From NCBI GenBank assembly GCA_038228485.1, contig JBBRPG010000042.1, forward strand, positions 1 through 24,595: a DNA stretch of 24,595 bases, written 5' to 3'. This stretch comes from DATARH01 sp038228485. GTDB taxonomy: Bacteria > Pseudomonadota > Alphaproteobacteria > ATCC43930 > CGMCC-115725. Below, piece by piece: positions 16,438 to 23,551 of the stretch (the stretch's first letter is position 1; every line of letters starts with the position of its first letter). Made by a program: the position numbers and the translations under genes. Below the pieces are notes generated by a model that saw nothing but the letters and a program-made list of their open reading frames with translations, did not search any database and had not been told where the DNA came from.

Positions 16438-17052
16438 ATGACGATTTCGCGCCGAATAGTGCTGCTAGCACCGATAATTGCCGCCACAATCCCGCGCACG
16501 GCTGCCGCAGCCGACGGCGCCGATGCGCCGGCGGCGATCCGGCGATTCTACGACGAGCTCATGGCGGTAATGAAGGACGCGAAGGGTCTATCGTTCGATC
16601 AGCGCTACCAGCGCCTCGCTCCCGCGGTCACCCGCACCTTGGAGCTCGGCTTGATGGCGCGGCTGTCGGTCGGACCCGACTGGACGCAGCTGCGGCCCGA
16701 GCAGCAGCGCCAGCTGACAGACGTGTTCTCGCGCTACACCATCGCGGTCTACGCCAATCGCTTCGACGGGTTCAGTGGCGAGCGCTTCGAGGTCGACCCC
16801 GCCCCCGCCGCGAGCCCCAACGGCACGATCGTCACCAGCCGAATCGTCAAATCCAACGGCGAGAAGGTCTCGATCAACTATCTGATGCGCCAGGGGGCCG
16901 GCGGCTGGCAGGCGATCGACATCTATCTCAGCGGCACGATCAGCGAGCTGGCGAGCCGCCGCTCGGAATTTGTCGCGGTGCTGCATCAATCGGGCGCCGA
17001 CGGGCTGATCAAGCTGCTCGAGCAGCGCACCGCGGCGCAGCGCTCGAGCTAG
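16438..17052 (+). CDS. hpnM: HpnM, MlaC/Ttg2-family periplasmic lipid-binding protein
   Basis: A 204-residue exported protein of the toluene-tolerance Ttg2D/MlaC family, called HpnM when found in hopanoid clusters. The N-terminus MTISRRIVLLAPIIAATIP is a signal peptide with a twin-arginine-like SRRIVL, probably cleaved after TAAAADGA. The mature chain shows the family pattern: AAIRRFYDELMAVMKDA, RYQRLAPAVTRTLELGLMARL, WTQLRPEQQRQLTDVFSRYTIAVYANRF and GWQAIDIYLSGTISELASRRSEF. It likely carries phospholipid or hopanoid across the periplasm. It starts divergently from ispH and ends five bases from the tail of a second mlaA on the opposite strand. No strong ribosome binding site is seen before the ATG. 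Confidence 0.88.
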   Translation: MTISRRIVLLAPIIAATIPRTAAAADGADAPAAIRRFYDELMAVMKDAKGLSFDQRYQRLAPAVTRTLELGLMARLSVGPDWTQLRPEQQRQLTDVFSRYTIAVYANRFDGFSGERFEVDPAPAASPNGTIVTSRIVKSNGEKVSINYLMRQGAGGWQAIDIYLSGTISELASRRSEFVAVLHQSGADGLIKLLEQRTAAQRSS

Positions 17053-17057
17053 CGCGG

Positions 17058-18143
17058 TCAGCGCAGCCGGCCTTCGTCCGAATCGGTTGTTCGGATTTTC
17101 GCCTGACTGATCTGCGCGGCCGGGTCGGGGAATGCCGCAGGCGCGGCGGCTGGCGCCGGAAGGATCGGGGTCGGGGCGATTGCCGCCGGAGGCGCCGGCA
17201 CGGGTGCTGCGGGAGGTGCGGACACAGTTGCCGCCGGAGGAATCGGCGCAGCGGCTGGGGTCAAAGCGGCCGGGGCGCGGCTTGCCGGCGGCGGCTTGCT
17301 TGTCGCGGGCGGTGGCTTAACCGATGTTGCGGGCGGCGCCGGGTTGGGGGCGGGCGCCGGGCTGCCGGGATCGTTATAGAGGCTGGGCGTCGCGTCGGGC
17401 GTGCTGCCATGGGTCAGCTCGGCGGCGCGGTGCTGCTGCGACAGGCTGCGCAGCTGGGCGTAGAAATCGACCGAGTTCTTTTGCAGATCGTCGAGCACGT
17501 CGAGCACTTGGGCGCGCGAATCGATCCCTCCGGAGACCAGTCGCGCCGTGGTCAGCTCGGTCACCCCGTTGGCGTTGGCGAGAATGGTAAACGGGTCGGC
17601 GTAGGAATCGACCAGGCTGCCGCCGGCGTCGCGCGGGTTCGACGGCCCAAGGATCGGCAGCACCAGATACGGGCCCGACGGGATGCCCCAGACAAACAGG
17701 GTCTGGCCAAAATCGGCGGGCTGGCGCTCGACCCCGTTCTTCGCCATGACATCGACGATGCCGCCGAGCCCGACCGTGCTGTTGACGACAAAGCGGCCAA
17801 GAGTGATGCCGGCCCGCTTGAATTCGCCTTGGAGCGCGTGGTTGAAGAAGAGGGTCGGCTCCTTCATGTTGTCGAGCACATGGTGGATCGCCGCTTGGCC
17901 ATCCTCGGGGACAGCAAAGACGTAGGCCTTGGCGACCGGGCGGAAGAGGATGCGGTCGACGAATTGGTTGACGTCGAGAACCTTGCGGTTCAGCGGTTCG
18001 AGCGGATCGTTGTTTTGCACGAAGGCTGCCCGTTCCGCCGGGTCGGTCGGCGGGGTGGCGCAACCCGCGAGCGCGGCGGCGACGAACAGAACAACGCCGC
18101 CGATGGGACCGGTGGCACTCCAGGGGAAACCGACAACTCGCAC
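17058..18143 (-). CDS. mlaA: MlaA/VacJ-family lipoprotein with long Ala/Pro-rich tail
   Basis: A second MlaA in the window, 361 residues. It has a lipoprotein signal: a hydrophobic stretch ending in the lipobox LAGC (lipidated Cys28). The MlaA core follows: NNDPLEPLNRKVLDVNQFVDR, NSTVGLGGIVDVMAKNGVE, TLFVWGIPSGPYLVLPILGPSNPRD and VDFYAQLRSLSQQHR. From about residue 261 to 340 the chain is an Ala/Pro-rich low-complexity tail, probably disordered and periplasmic. The start is GTG at 18143; an in-frame stop (TAA) lies eight codons upstream and no other start codon intervenes, although the ribosome binding site is weak. It converges with hpnM, the MlaC-like partner, which suggests the pair work together next to hopanoid genes. 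Confidence 0.9.
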   Translation of the reverse strand: MRVVGFPWSATGPIGGVVLFVAAALAGCATPPTDPAERAAFVQNNDPLEPLNRKVLDVNQFVDRILFRPVAKAYVFAVPEDGQAAIHHVLDNMKEPTLFFNHALQGEFKRAGITLGRFVVNSTVGLGGIVDVMAKNGVERQPADFGQTLFVWGIPSGPYLVLPILGPSNPRDAGGSLVDSYADPFTILANANGVTELTTARLVSGGIDSRAQVLDVLDDLQKNSVDFYAQLRSLSQQHRAAELTHGSTPDATPSLYNDPGSPAPAPNPAPPATSVKPPPATSKPPPASRAPAALTPAAAPIPPAATVSAPPAAPVPAPPAAIAPTPILPAPAAAPAAFPDPAAQISQAKIRTTDSDEGRLR

Positions 18144-18264
18144 GAAATGAACCGCTGATACCGCTCGTTAAGACCGTGGGGGCGGCGCATCGTCGACAAT
18201 CCTCATTTCGAACGCAACCGCAAAACATTATCGGAGCGACCAGAATGGGGTTGACTGCCGCGTC

Positions 18265-19428
18265 ATGACATCGCTGGTGCTTGGCCTGATCCTGCTGCCG
18301 GTGTGGGCCTATCTCTTCGGCACCGTCGCCGCGGCGGCGCGATTCGCCCGGCGCAGCATCGGCTTGCCGGCCGCGCAGCCGCCCGTCTCGGTGCTGAAGC
18401 CGCTCTACGGGGCCGAGCCGGGGCTGTACGAGAATCTGCGCTCGTTCGTCGACCAGGATTATCCGGCGTTCCAGATCGTCTTCGGCGTGCGCAGCCCGAG
18501 CGACGAAGCGTTGCCCGTGGTCCGCCAGCTGATCGCGGAGCGGCCGGCGAGCGACATCGCGCTCGTCATCGATCCTCGGGTGGCGGGCAGCAACCTCAAG
18601 GTCGCCAACCTCGTCAACATGCTGCCCTCGGCCAAGCATGACGTCCTGGTCTTCGCCGACAGCGACATGCATGTCGGCCCGGACTACCTCGCCGGCGTGA
18701 CCGCGCCGCTGCACGACCCGGCGGTCGGGCTGGTGACGTGCCTTTACCGGGGGCTGCCGGCAAGTGGGACATCGGCTGACGGGCTGTGGTCACGTCTCGG
18801 GGCGCTGCACATCAATTTCGGCTTCCTGCCCAGCGCGCTACTGGGCGAGGCGCTGGGTGCCGGCGACGGCTGTTTTGGCGCGACGATCGCGCTGCGCCGC
18901 GCGGTGCTCGACCGCATCGGCGGGCTCGGCGTGGTGCAGGATGAACTGGCCGACGACCACCGCATCGGCGCCGCGGTACGCGAGCATGGCCTCGCCACCG
19001 TGCTGTCACCCTATCTCGTCGAGACCTCGGTCGCCGAGAAAAACCTGAAGTGCCTGTGGCGCCATGAGTTGCGCTGGGCGCGCACGGTGCGGTTGATGGC
19101 GCCCATCGGTTTTGCCGCTTCGGTGGTGACGCATGCGGTGGCCATCGCGCTTCTCGCCGCCATCGTTTGCGGATTGAGCTTGACCGCGATGTGGTTTCTG
19201 GCGATGTCCTGCCTCTTGCGCTGGGGGTCGGCTGCGGCGATCGCGCGCATCCTGCGCCTGCCGACGGCGGGGTTGTGGCTGCTGCCGCTGCGCGACCTGT
19301 TGTCGTTCGCGGTGTTCATCGCCAGCTTTTGCGGGCGCAACGTGTCGTGGCGCGACCATTTGTTCCGCATCGAGCCCGGCGGGCGAATTACCGATGGGCG
19401 GATCATTGTCGAAAGAGACGGCGAGTGA
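18265..19428 (+). CDS. hpnI: hopanoid glycosyltransferase HpnI (GT2, ceramide glucosyltransferase-like)
   Basis: A 387-residue membrane-bound family 2 glycosyltransferase. HpnI is reported to add N-acetylglucosamine to bacteriohopanetetrol as the first step toward the cyclitol ether side chain. It has an N-terminal membrane helix (SLVLGLILLPVWAYLFG), then VSVLKPLYGAEPGLYENL and DQDYP, the metal-binding FADSDMHVGPDYL, the acidic VQDELADDHRIG, the acceptor motif HELRWARTVR and two or more C-terminal membrane helices (residues about 285-345). This is the ceramide-glucosyltransferase layout. Its stop overlaps the hpnJ start by one base (TGATG), so coupling is tight. The 121-bp upstream gap shows no clear promoter. 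Confidence 0.92.
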   Translation: MTSLVLGLILLPVWAYLFGTVAAAARFARRSIGLPAAQPPVSVLKPLYGAEPGLYENLRSFVDQDYPAFQIVFGVRSPSDEALPVVRQLIAERPASDIALVIDPRVAGSNLKVANLVNMLPSAKHDVLVFADSDMHVGPDYLAGVTAPLHDPAVGLVTCLYRGLPASGTSADGLWSRLGALHINFGFLPSALLGEALGAGDGCFGATIALRRAVLDRIGGLGVVQDELADDHRIGAAVREHGLATVLSPYLVETSVAEKNLKCLWRHELRWARTVRLMAPIGFAASVVTHAVAIALLAAIVCGLSLTAMWFLAMSCLLRWGSAAAIARILRLPTAGLWLLPLRDLLSFAVFIASFCGRNVSWRDHLFRIEPGGRITDGRIIVERDGE

Positions 19429-20855
19429 TGATGAAGACCCTGTTCCTGCAGCCGCCGTCGTTTGACGGGTTCGATGGCGGCGCCGGCTCGCGCTATCAGG
19501 CCAAGCGCGAGATCAAGTCGTTCTGGTTCCCGACCTGGCTGGCGCAGCCGGCCGCGCTGGTGCCCGATTCGAAGCTGATCGACGCGCCGCCGGCGCGGCT
19601 GGGGCTCGATGCGGTGCTGCGGCAGGCGGGCGACTTCGAGCTGGTGGTGATGCACACCTCGACCCCGTCCTTCGCCAGCGACGTCAAGGTCGCCGGGGCG
19701 CTGAAGGACGCCAACCCGAAGCTCAAGATCGGCCTGGTCGGCGCCAAGGTCGCCGTCGAGCCCGAGGCTAGCCTCACCGCGTCGAGCGCCATCGATTTCG
19801 TCGCCCGCGAGGAATTCGACTTCACGGTCAAGGAGGTCGCCGACGGCCGAGCCTTCGCCGACATCGACGGGCTCAGCTATCGCGGGCCGGACGGCGCGCC
19901 GGTGCACAACCGCGAGCGCGCCATCCTCGAAAACATGGACGAACTGCCGTTCGTCACCGAGGTCTACAAACGCGACCTGCGGATCGAGGACTATTTCATC
20001 GGTTATCTGAAGCACCCCTACGTCTCGCTCTACACCGGGCGCGGATGCAAAAGCCGCTGCACGTTCTGCCTGTGGCCGCAGACGGTCGGCGGGCACCGCT
20101 ACCGGGTGCGCAGCGTCGCGCATGTGATCGAGGAAATCCGCCAGGCGAAAGCAGCCTTCCCGCAGGTGAAGGAGTTCTTCTTCGACGACGACACCTTCAC
20201 CGACAATCTGCCGCGCGCCGAAGCGATCGCCAAGGAACTGGGGCGGCTCGGGGTCACCTGGTCGTGCAACGCCAAGGCCAACGTGCCGCGCGCGACGTTG
20301 GAAGTGCTGCGCGACAACGGGCTCAGGCTGCTGCTGGTCGGCTACGAAACCGGCAACCAGCAGATCCTCTACAACATCAAGAAGGGCATGCGGGTCGACG
20401 TGGCGCGGCGCTTTACCAAGGATTGCCACGAGCTCGGCATCACCATCCACGGCACCTTCATCCTCGGCCTCCCCGGCGAGACCAAGGAGACCATCGAGGA
20501 AACCATCAATTTCGCCGCCGACATCAACCCGCACACGATCCAGGTGTCGCTGGCCGCGCCCTATCCCGGCACCGAGCTCTACCTGCAGGCGGTCGAGAAC
20601 GGCTGGCTCGACACCGCACACGCCGAGCTGATCGACGACAACGGGGTGCAAATCGCGCCCTTGCACTACGACCATTTGAGCCACACCGAGATCTTCGACT
20701 CGGTCGAGACGTTCTATAAGCGCTTCTATTTCCGGCGGAAGAAGATCGCCTCGCTGGTCGGCGAGATGATCCGCAGCCCGGAGATGATGAAGCGCCGGCT
20801 GCGCGAAGGGGTCGAGTTCTTTCAGTTCCTGCGCAACCGGGAAATGGCGGGCTGA
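19428..20855 (+). CDS. hpnJ: hopanoid radical SAM protein HpnJ
   Basis: A 475-residue B12-binding-domain radical SAM enzyme. HpnJ is proposed to contract the glucosamine ring on bacteriohopanetetrol to the cyclitol ether. The N-terminal third (MMKTLFLQPPSFDGFDGGAG, then KIGLVGAKVAVEPEA) is a cobalamin-binding-like domain. The radical SAM cysteines are Cys207, Cys211 and Cys214 in GRGCKSRCTFC, followed by FFFDDDTFTDN, WSCNAKANVPR, LLLVGYETGNQQILYNIKKG and GTFILGLPGETKETIEETI. Starts at 19425 (GTG), 19428 and 19431 (both ATG) are all possible; 19428 overlaps the hpnI stop. Its own stop overlaps the next gene's apparent CTG start. Confidence 0.94.
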   Translation: MMKTLFLQPPSFDGFDGGAGSRYQAKREIKSFWFPTWLAQPAALVPDSKLIDAPPARLGLDAVLRQAGDFELVVMHTSTPSFASDVKVAGALKDANPKLKIGLVGAKVAVEPEASLTASSAIDFVAREEFDFTVKEVADGRAFADIDGLSYRGPDGAPVHNRERAILENMDELPFVTEVYKRDLRIEDYFIGYLKHPYVSLYTGRGCKSRCTFCLWPQTVGGHRYRVRSVAHVIEEIRQAKAAFPQVKEFFFDDDTFTDNLPRAEAIAKELGRLGVTWSCNAKANVPRATLEVLRDNGLRLLLVGYETGNQQILYNIKKGMRVDVARRFTKDCHELGITIHGTFILGLPGETKETIEETINFAADINPHTIQVSLAAPYPGTELYLQAVENGWLDTAHAELIDDNGVQIAPLHYDHLSHTEIFDSVETFYKRFYFRRKKIASLVGEMIRSPEMMKRRLREGVEFFQFLRNREMAG

Positions 20856-21745
20856 AGCCACTCGCCGTCATCGACGTCGCGAGTGACGGCGGCGCGGTCA
20901 TCCGCGTACGGCGGCACGGCAATCCGCGCGGAGCACGGCTGATCGTCAGCCACGGCAACGGCTTTGCGAGCGATGGCTATATCGGCTTCTGGGGCCGCTT
21001 CCTTGCGGACTTCGAGGTCGTCGTCTTCGACGCGCGCAATCACGGCTGGAACCCACTGGCCGACCCGCCCGGCCATGACTACGCGCACATGGCGAGCGAC
21101 CTGGAGTTTGTGCGGGAAGCGGCGGGGGCCGAATTCGGCCCGAAGCCGACCGCCGGGCTGTTTCATTCGATGTTGGCGCAGGCGGCGATGATCGCGGCGT
21201 TCGAGATCGGTTGGCGCTTCGACGCGCTGGTGCTGTTCGATCCTCCCAACAACCCGGCGGAGGACCATCCCGCCCGCGCGGCGATGGTGGCGTACCTCAA
21301 TAGGCTGGTCGCCTGGGCGAGCGGGCGGCGCGAGAGCTTCGCCGACCCGCGCGAACTGGCCGGCGAGTATGCCGCGACCCGCGCCGGGCGGAATTGGGCT
21401 CCCGACTCGCACCAGGCGATGGCCGAGGCGGTGCTGCGGCCACGGGGCGAAGGCGGTTGGCATTTACGCTGCCCGCGCGACCTCGAGGCGTCGATGTATG
21501 CGCAGGGGATCGGCCTCGATCTGTGGCCGGCGGCGCGCGACTTCGCCGGCCCGGTCAAGCTGATCGGCGGCGACCCCGAGCGTGAACGCCCCGACCCGAC
21601 CGCGCTGTCGAACCGCGCGCTGGCGCTGGAAGGCGGCTACGACTACCAGGCGATCCCCGGCACCGGGCACCTGTTGCAGCTCGAAGCGCCCGCCGCCTGC
21701 GCCGAGGCGGTGCGGGAATTCCTCGGTGGTGTCGGATTTCGATAG
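20852..21745 (+). CDS. alpha/beta hydrolase coupled to hpnJ, apparent CTG start
   Basis: A 297-residue alpha/beta hydrolase by pattern: MKPLAVIDVASDG start, oxyanion segment IVSHGNGFASDGY (34-37 is HGNG), VVVFDARNHGWNP, a candidate nucleophile Ser106 in GLFHSMLAQAA, an acidic Asp241 in LIGGDPE and His273 in PGTGHLLQLEAP. The nucleophile elbow is degenerate: FHSML replaces the usual GHSMG. In this frame there is no ATG, GTG or TTG between the in-frame stop at 20717-20719 and the ATG at 21089, and the latter would remove the oxyanion segment and the first strands. CTG at 20852, overlapping the hpnJ stop (CTGA), is therefore the best start. HpnK, the deacetylase normally paired with HpnI and HpnJ, is not seen here. 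Substrate unknown. Confidence 0.8.
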   Translation: MKPLAVIDVASDGGAVIRVRRHGNPRGARLIVSHGNGFASDGYIGFWGRFLADFEVVVFDARNHGWNPLADPPGHDYAHMASDLEFVREAAGAEFGPKPTAGLFHSMLAQAAMIAAFEIGWRFDALVLFDPPNNPAEDHPARAAMVAYLNRLVAWASGRRESFADPRELAGEYAATRAGRNWAPDSHQAMAEAVLRPRGEGGWHLRCPRDLEASMYAQGIGLDLWPAARDFAGPVKLIGGDPERERPDPTALSNRALALEGGYDYQAIPGTGHLLQLEAPAACAEAVREFLGGVGFR

Positions 21746-21750
21746 TTGTT

Positions 21751-21900
21751 TTGTCATTCCGGGGCGCATCGAAGATGCGAACCCGAAACCCATGAAACAG
21801 ACCTGAGCGGTCGATAACCAGCCGTTTTGCGATCCATCGGCCATCGCCGGTGTGCGTGGGTTCCGGGTTCGCGAGCAATGCTCGCGCCCCGGAATGACAA
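21751..21900. repeat. REP-like inverted repeat element between convergent genes
   Basis: TTGTCATTCCGGGGCGC (21751-21767) is repeated perfectly inverted at 21884-21900, 116 bases away. Inside each arm is a small hairpin: GCATC/GATGC with loop GAA on the left, and GCGAGC/GCTCGC with loop AAT on the right. The arms continue with GAACCCGAAACCCA on the left and TGGGTTCCGGGTTC on the right, so pairing extends over about 45 bases. This two-armed layout resembles REP doublets or REPINs, and ATTCCGGG-type palindromes are common in alphaproteobacterial intergenic DNA. It fills the gap between the hydrolase and the lsrF-like gene and could terminate both transcripts. Confidence 0.8.
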
Positions 21901-21909
21901 TGGAAGCGC

Positions 21910-22785
21910 TTACCCCTGCGCCTTCAGCGAGAGGTACATGTCGAGCGCTTCCTTGGGCTTCATGTTTTTGTGCACGACCGCGCCGACCGCCGCGATCATC
22001 GCCTTGGGCGCGTCGGACTGGAAGATGTTGCGGCCCATGTCGACGCCGGAAGCGCCGCCTTGCACCGCGTTGTAAGCCATCGTCAGCGCGTCGAGCTCGG
22101 GCTGCTTCTGGCCGCCGGCCATGACGATCGGCACCGGGCACGACGCCGTCACGGTCTCGAAACCATCGGCGACGTAGTAGGTCTTGACGTATTGCGCGCC
22201 GAGTTCGGCGATGATGCGGCAGGCGAGGCGGAAGTATTTGGCGTCGCGCACCATGTCGCGGCCGACCGCGGTGACCCCCATCACCGGCATGCCGTAGCGC
22301 AAGCCGGCGTCGACCAGCCTGGTCATGTTGTGGATCGAGCGGGTCTCGTGCTCGCCGCCGATAAACACCTGGATGCCGACCCCGGCGGCGTTGAGCCGCA
22401 GCGCATCCTCCATGTCCATCGCGATCTGCTCGTCGGACAGCTCCTTGAGGATCGACGGCCCGCCGCTGGCGCGCAGCACCATCGGCTTTTGCGACTCGGC
22501 CGGGATCACGCTGCGCAGGATGCCGCGGGTGCAGAAGAGGGCATCGCACGACGGCATCAGCGGCACGATGTTGAGGTCGATCCGCTCCAGGCCCGTCGTC
22601 GGCCCCTGAAAATAGCCGTGATCGACCGCCAGCATGACGGTGCGGCCGCTCTGTGGGTTGAACACCCGCGCCAGCCGGTTCTTCATCCCCCAGTCGAGCT
22701 GGTGCGAGCCCTTGAGGAAAAACCCCGGCGCGGCCTGCGGCGTCTCGGCCTGATAGCGTTCGCCTTCGGTATCCTGTTCCGGCAT
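21910..22785 (-). CDS. lsrF: LsrF/DeoC-family class I aldolase or thiolase
   Basis: A 291-residue protein, the same length as E. coli LsrF, which acts on the phosphorylated AI-2 product 3-hydroxy-5-phosphonooxypentane-2,4-dione. Shared stretches include DWGMKNRLARVFNPQSG, VMLAVDHGYFQGPTTGLERID, CTRGILRSV, VLRASGGPSILKELS and GASGVDMGRNIFQSD. The likely Schiff-base lysine is Lys201 in QYVKTYYV. GGAGGG lies five bases before the ATG. None of the other lsr genes (lsrACDB, lsrK, lsrR, lsrG) is in the window. Instead the upstream genes on this strand are a low-GC unknown and a sugar aldolase/dehydrogenase, so it may act in sugar catabolism or as a fructose-bisphosphate-type aldolase. Family is sure; substrate is not. 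Confidence 0.85.
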   Translation of the reverse strand: MPEQDTEGERYQAETPQAAPGFFLKGSHQLDWGMKNRLARVFNPQSGRTVMLAVDHGYFQGPTTGLERIDLNIVPLMPSCDALFCTRGILRSVIPAESQKPMVLRASGGPSILKELSDEQIAMDMEDALRLNAAGVGIQVFIGGEHETRSIHNMTRLVDAGLRYGMPVMGVTAVGRDMVRDAKYFRLACRIIAELGAQYVKTYYVADGFETVTASCPVPIVMAGGQKQPELDALTMAYNAVQGGASGVDMGRNIFQSDAPKAMIAAVGAVVHKNMKPKEALDMYLSLKAQG

Positions 22786-22846
22786 TTTCGCCCTCCAAGA
22801 TTAGATTGATGAGGCGCGGTATCCGCACCCATCCCTACGTCAGGGA

Positions 22847-22978
22847 TCATTTTATCCGAAATCCGATGATAGGGTCTTGGTCGCCTATCACATCGATTCG
22901 CGCGAGCGGTAGGGCGCGAGCCGACCCAACCAGATCTTCTTTTATCGCTGCCCAGCGCTCGAAGGGAAGGAATTTGAC
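22847..22978 (-). pseudogene. displaced C-terminus of the upstream unknown gene (other reading frame)
   Basis: In the frame one base away from the upstream gene, the minus strand reads on from VKFLPFERWAAIKEDLVG through ARIDVIGDQDPIIGFRIK to a TGA at 22847-22849, 43 codons of protein-like sequence. The upstream gene instead ends after the tail RSNSFPSSAGQR, which looks like out-of-frame translation of the same bases. Restoring one base near 22979-22981 would give 696 bases, exactly 231 codons plus stop. Confidence 0.7.
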
Positions 22979-23541
22979 CTAAGCGGAGCTGATATTATTA
23001 GCTGCATGGACGTATATTTCGGATCATTTTTCTTATTTAGCGCAATTTCAATTCCTCGTTTTGTGCGCTCAAGCACTTTCTCCGTAGAGTATGCAGAATG
23101 TTCCCTTCCACGCGCAGCCTTGAAGTCCTCCTCCGATGCATCATCTTGAAGACCCACATATCCATGGCTGTGACCCTCTTCGACTAACTCCTTCCTTCTA
23201 TGAAATCTTTCTCGACCTTGTGAGACAGTAATCTCTATTTTTGTCGGCCGCGCCGCATCTGGTTTCCATAAATAGCAATCAGGTATTTCATAATTTTGGG
23301 GAAATTGCACCCATCCCTCAGTCATGTTACCAAATTTAAGCATTCTCGACACTGGCATGATCTCATCCATCAGCCTTTTACCAGGGCCGCTGTTAAATCG
23401 AACCTCATTCAGGTGTTGTCGGTTAATTATTTCCTCTTTCCAATATTGATCAATTTCACTCTTAAAATCGGGAATAGTGAGTTTGCCACGAAGGCGAGAC
23501 AGGAGCCGGTCAAGCGCGTCAGTTTGCTTGGTGTTGCTCAT
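22942..23541 (-). CDS. unknown low-GC protein, C-terminally frameshifted
   Basis: A 199-residue soluble protein I do not recognise. It begins MSNTKQTDALDRLLSRLRG and has a well-placed AGAGGA upstream of the ATG at 23541, ten bases after the stop of the aldolase/dehydrogenase gene. The middle part, IPDCYLWKPDAARPTKIEITVSQ with RERFHRRKEL after it, has the beta-hairpin with spaced acids that occurs in PD-(D/E)XK nuclease folds, but the third motif lysine is missing, so this is only a suggestion. GC content is about 45% against about 70% around it, and codon use differs, which indicates recent acquisition. A one-base loss near 22980 replaced the original last 43 residues by RSNSFPSSAGQR. It separates two sugar-metabolism genes on the same strand. 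Confidence 0.65.
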   Translation of the reverse strand: MSNTKQTDALDRLLSRLRGKLTIPDFKSEIDQYWKEEIINRQHLNEVRFNSGPGKRLMDEIMPVSRMLKFGNMTEGWVQFPQNYEIPDCYLWKPDAARPTKIEITVSQGRERFHRRKELVEEGHSHGYVGLQDDASEEDFKAARGREHSAYSTEKVLERTKRGIEIALNKKNDPKYTSMQLIISAPLRSNSFPSSAGQR

Positions 23542-23551
23542 GTCTTCCTCT

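Noticed and set aside
15381..18158. A 925-codon open frame on the plus strand
   Set aside because: It runs antisense to ispH and the second mlaA and through hpnM in another frame. Its translation is Arg/Ala/Asp-rich without any motif, as expected for shadow frames in high-GC DNA.
21089..21745. ATG at 21089 as the start of the alpha/beta hydrolase
   Set aside because: It would delete the oxyanion HGNG and the DARNHG segment, which are plainly encoded in frame upstream, and would leave a 230-base gap after hpnJ.
22831..22847. Hairpin ATCCCT/AGGGAT as an intrinsic terminator
   Set aside because: The stem is only six base pairs, is followed by a mixed CATTTTA on the plus strand where no gene ends, and has no T-run on the minus strand.
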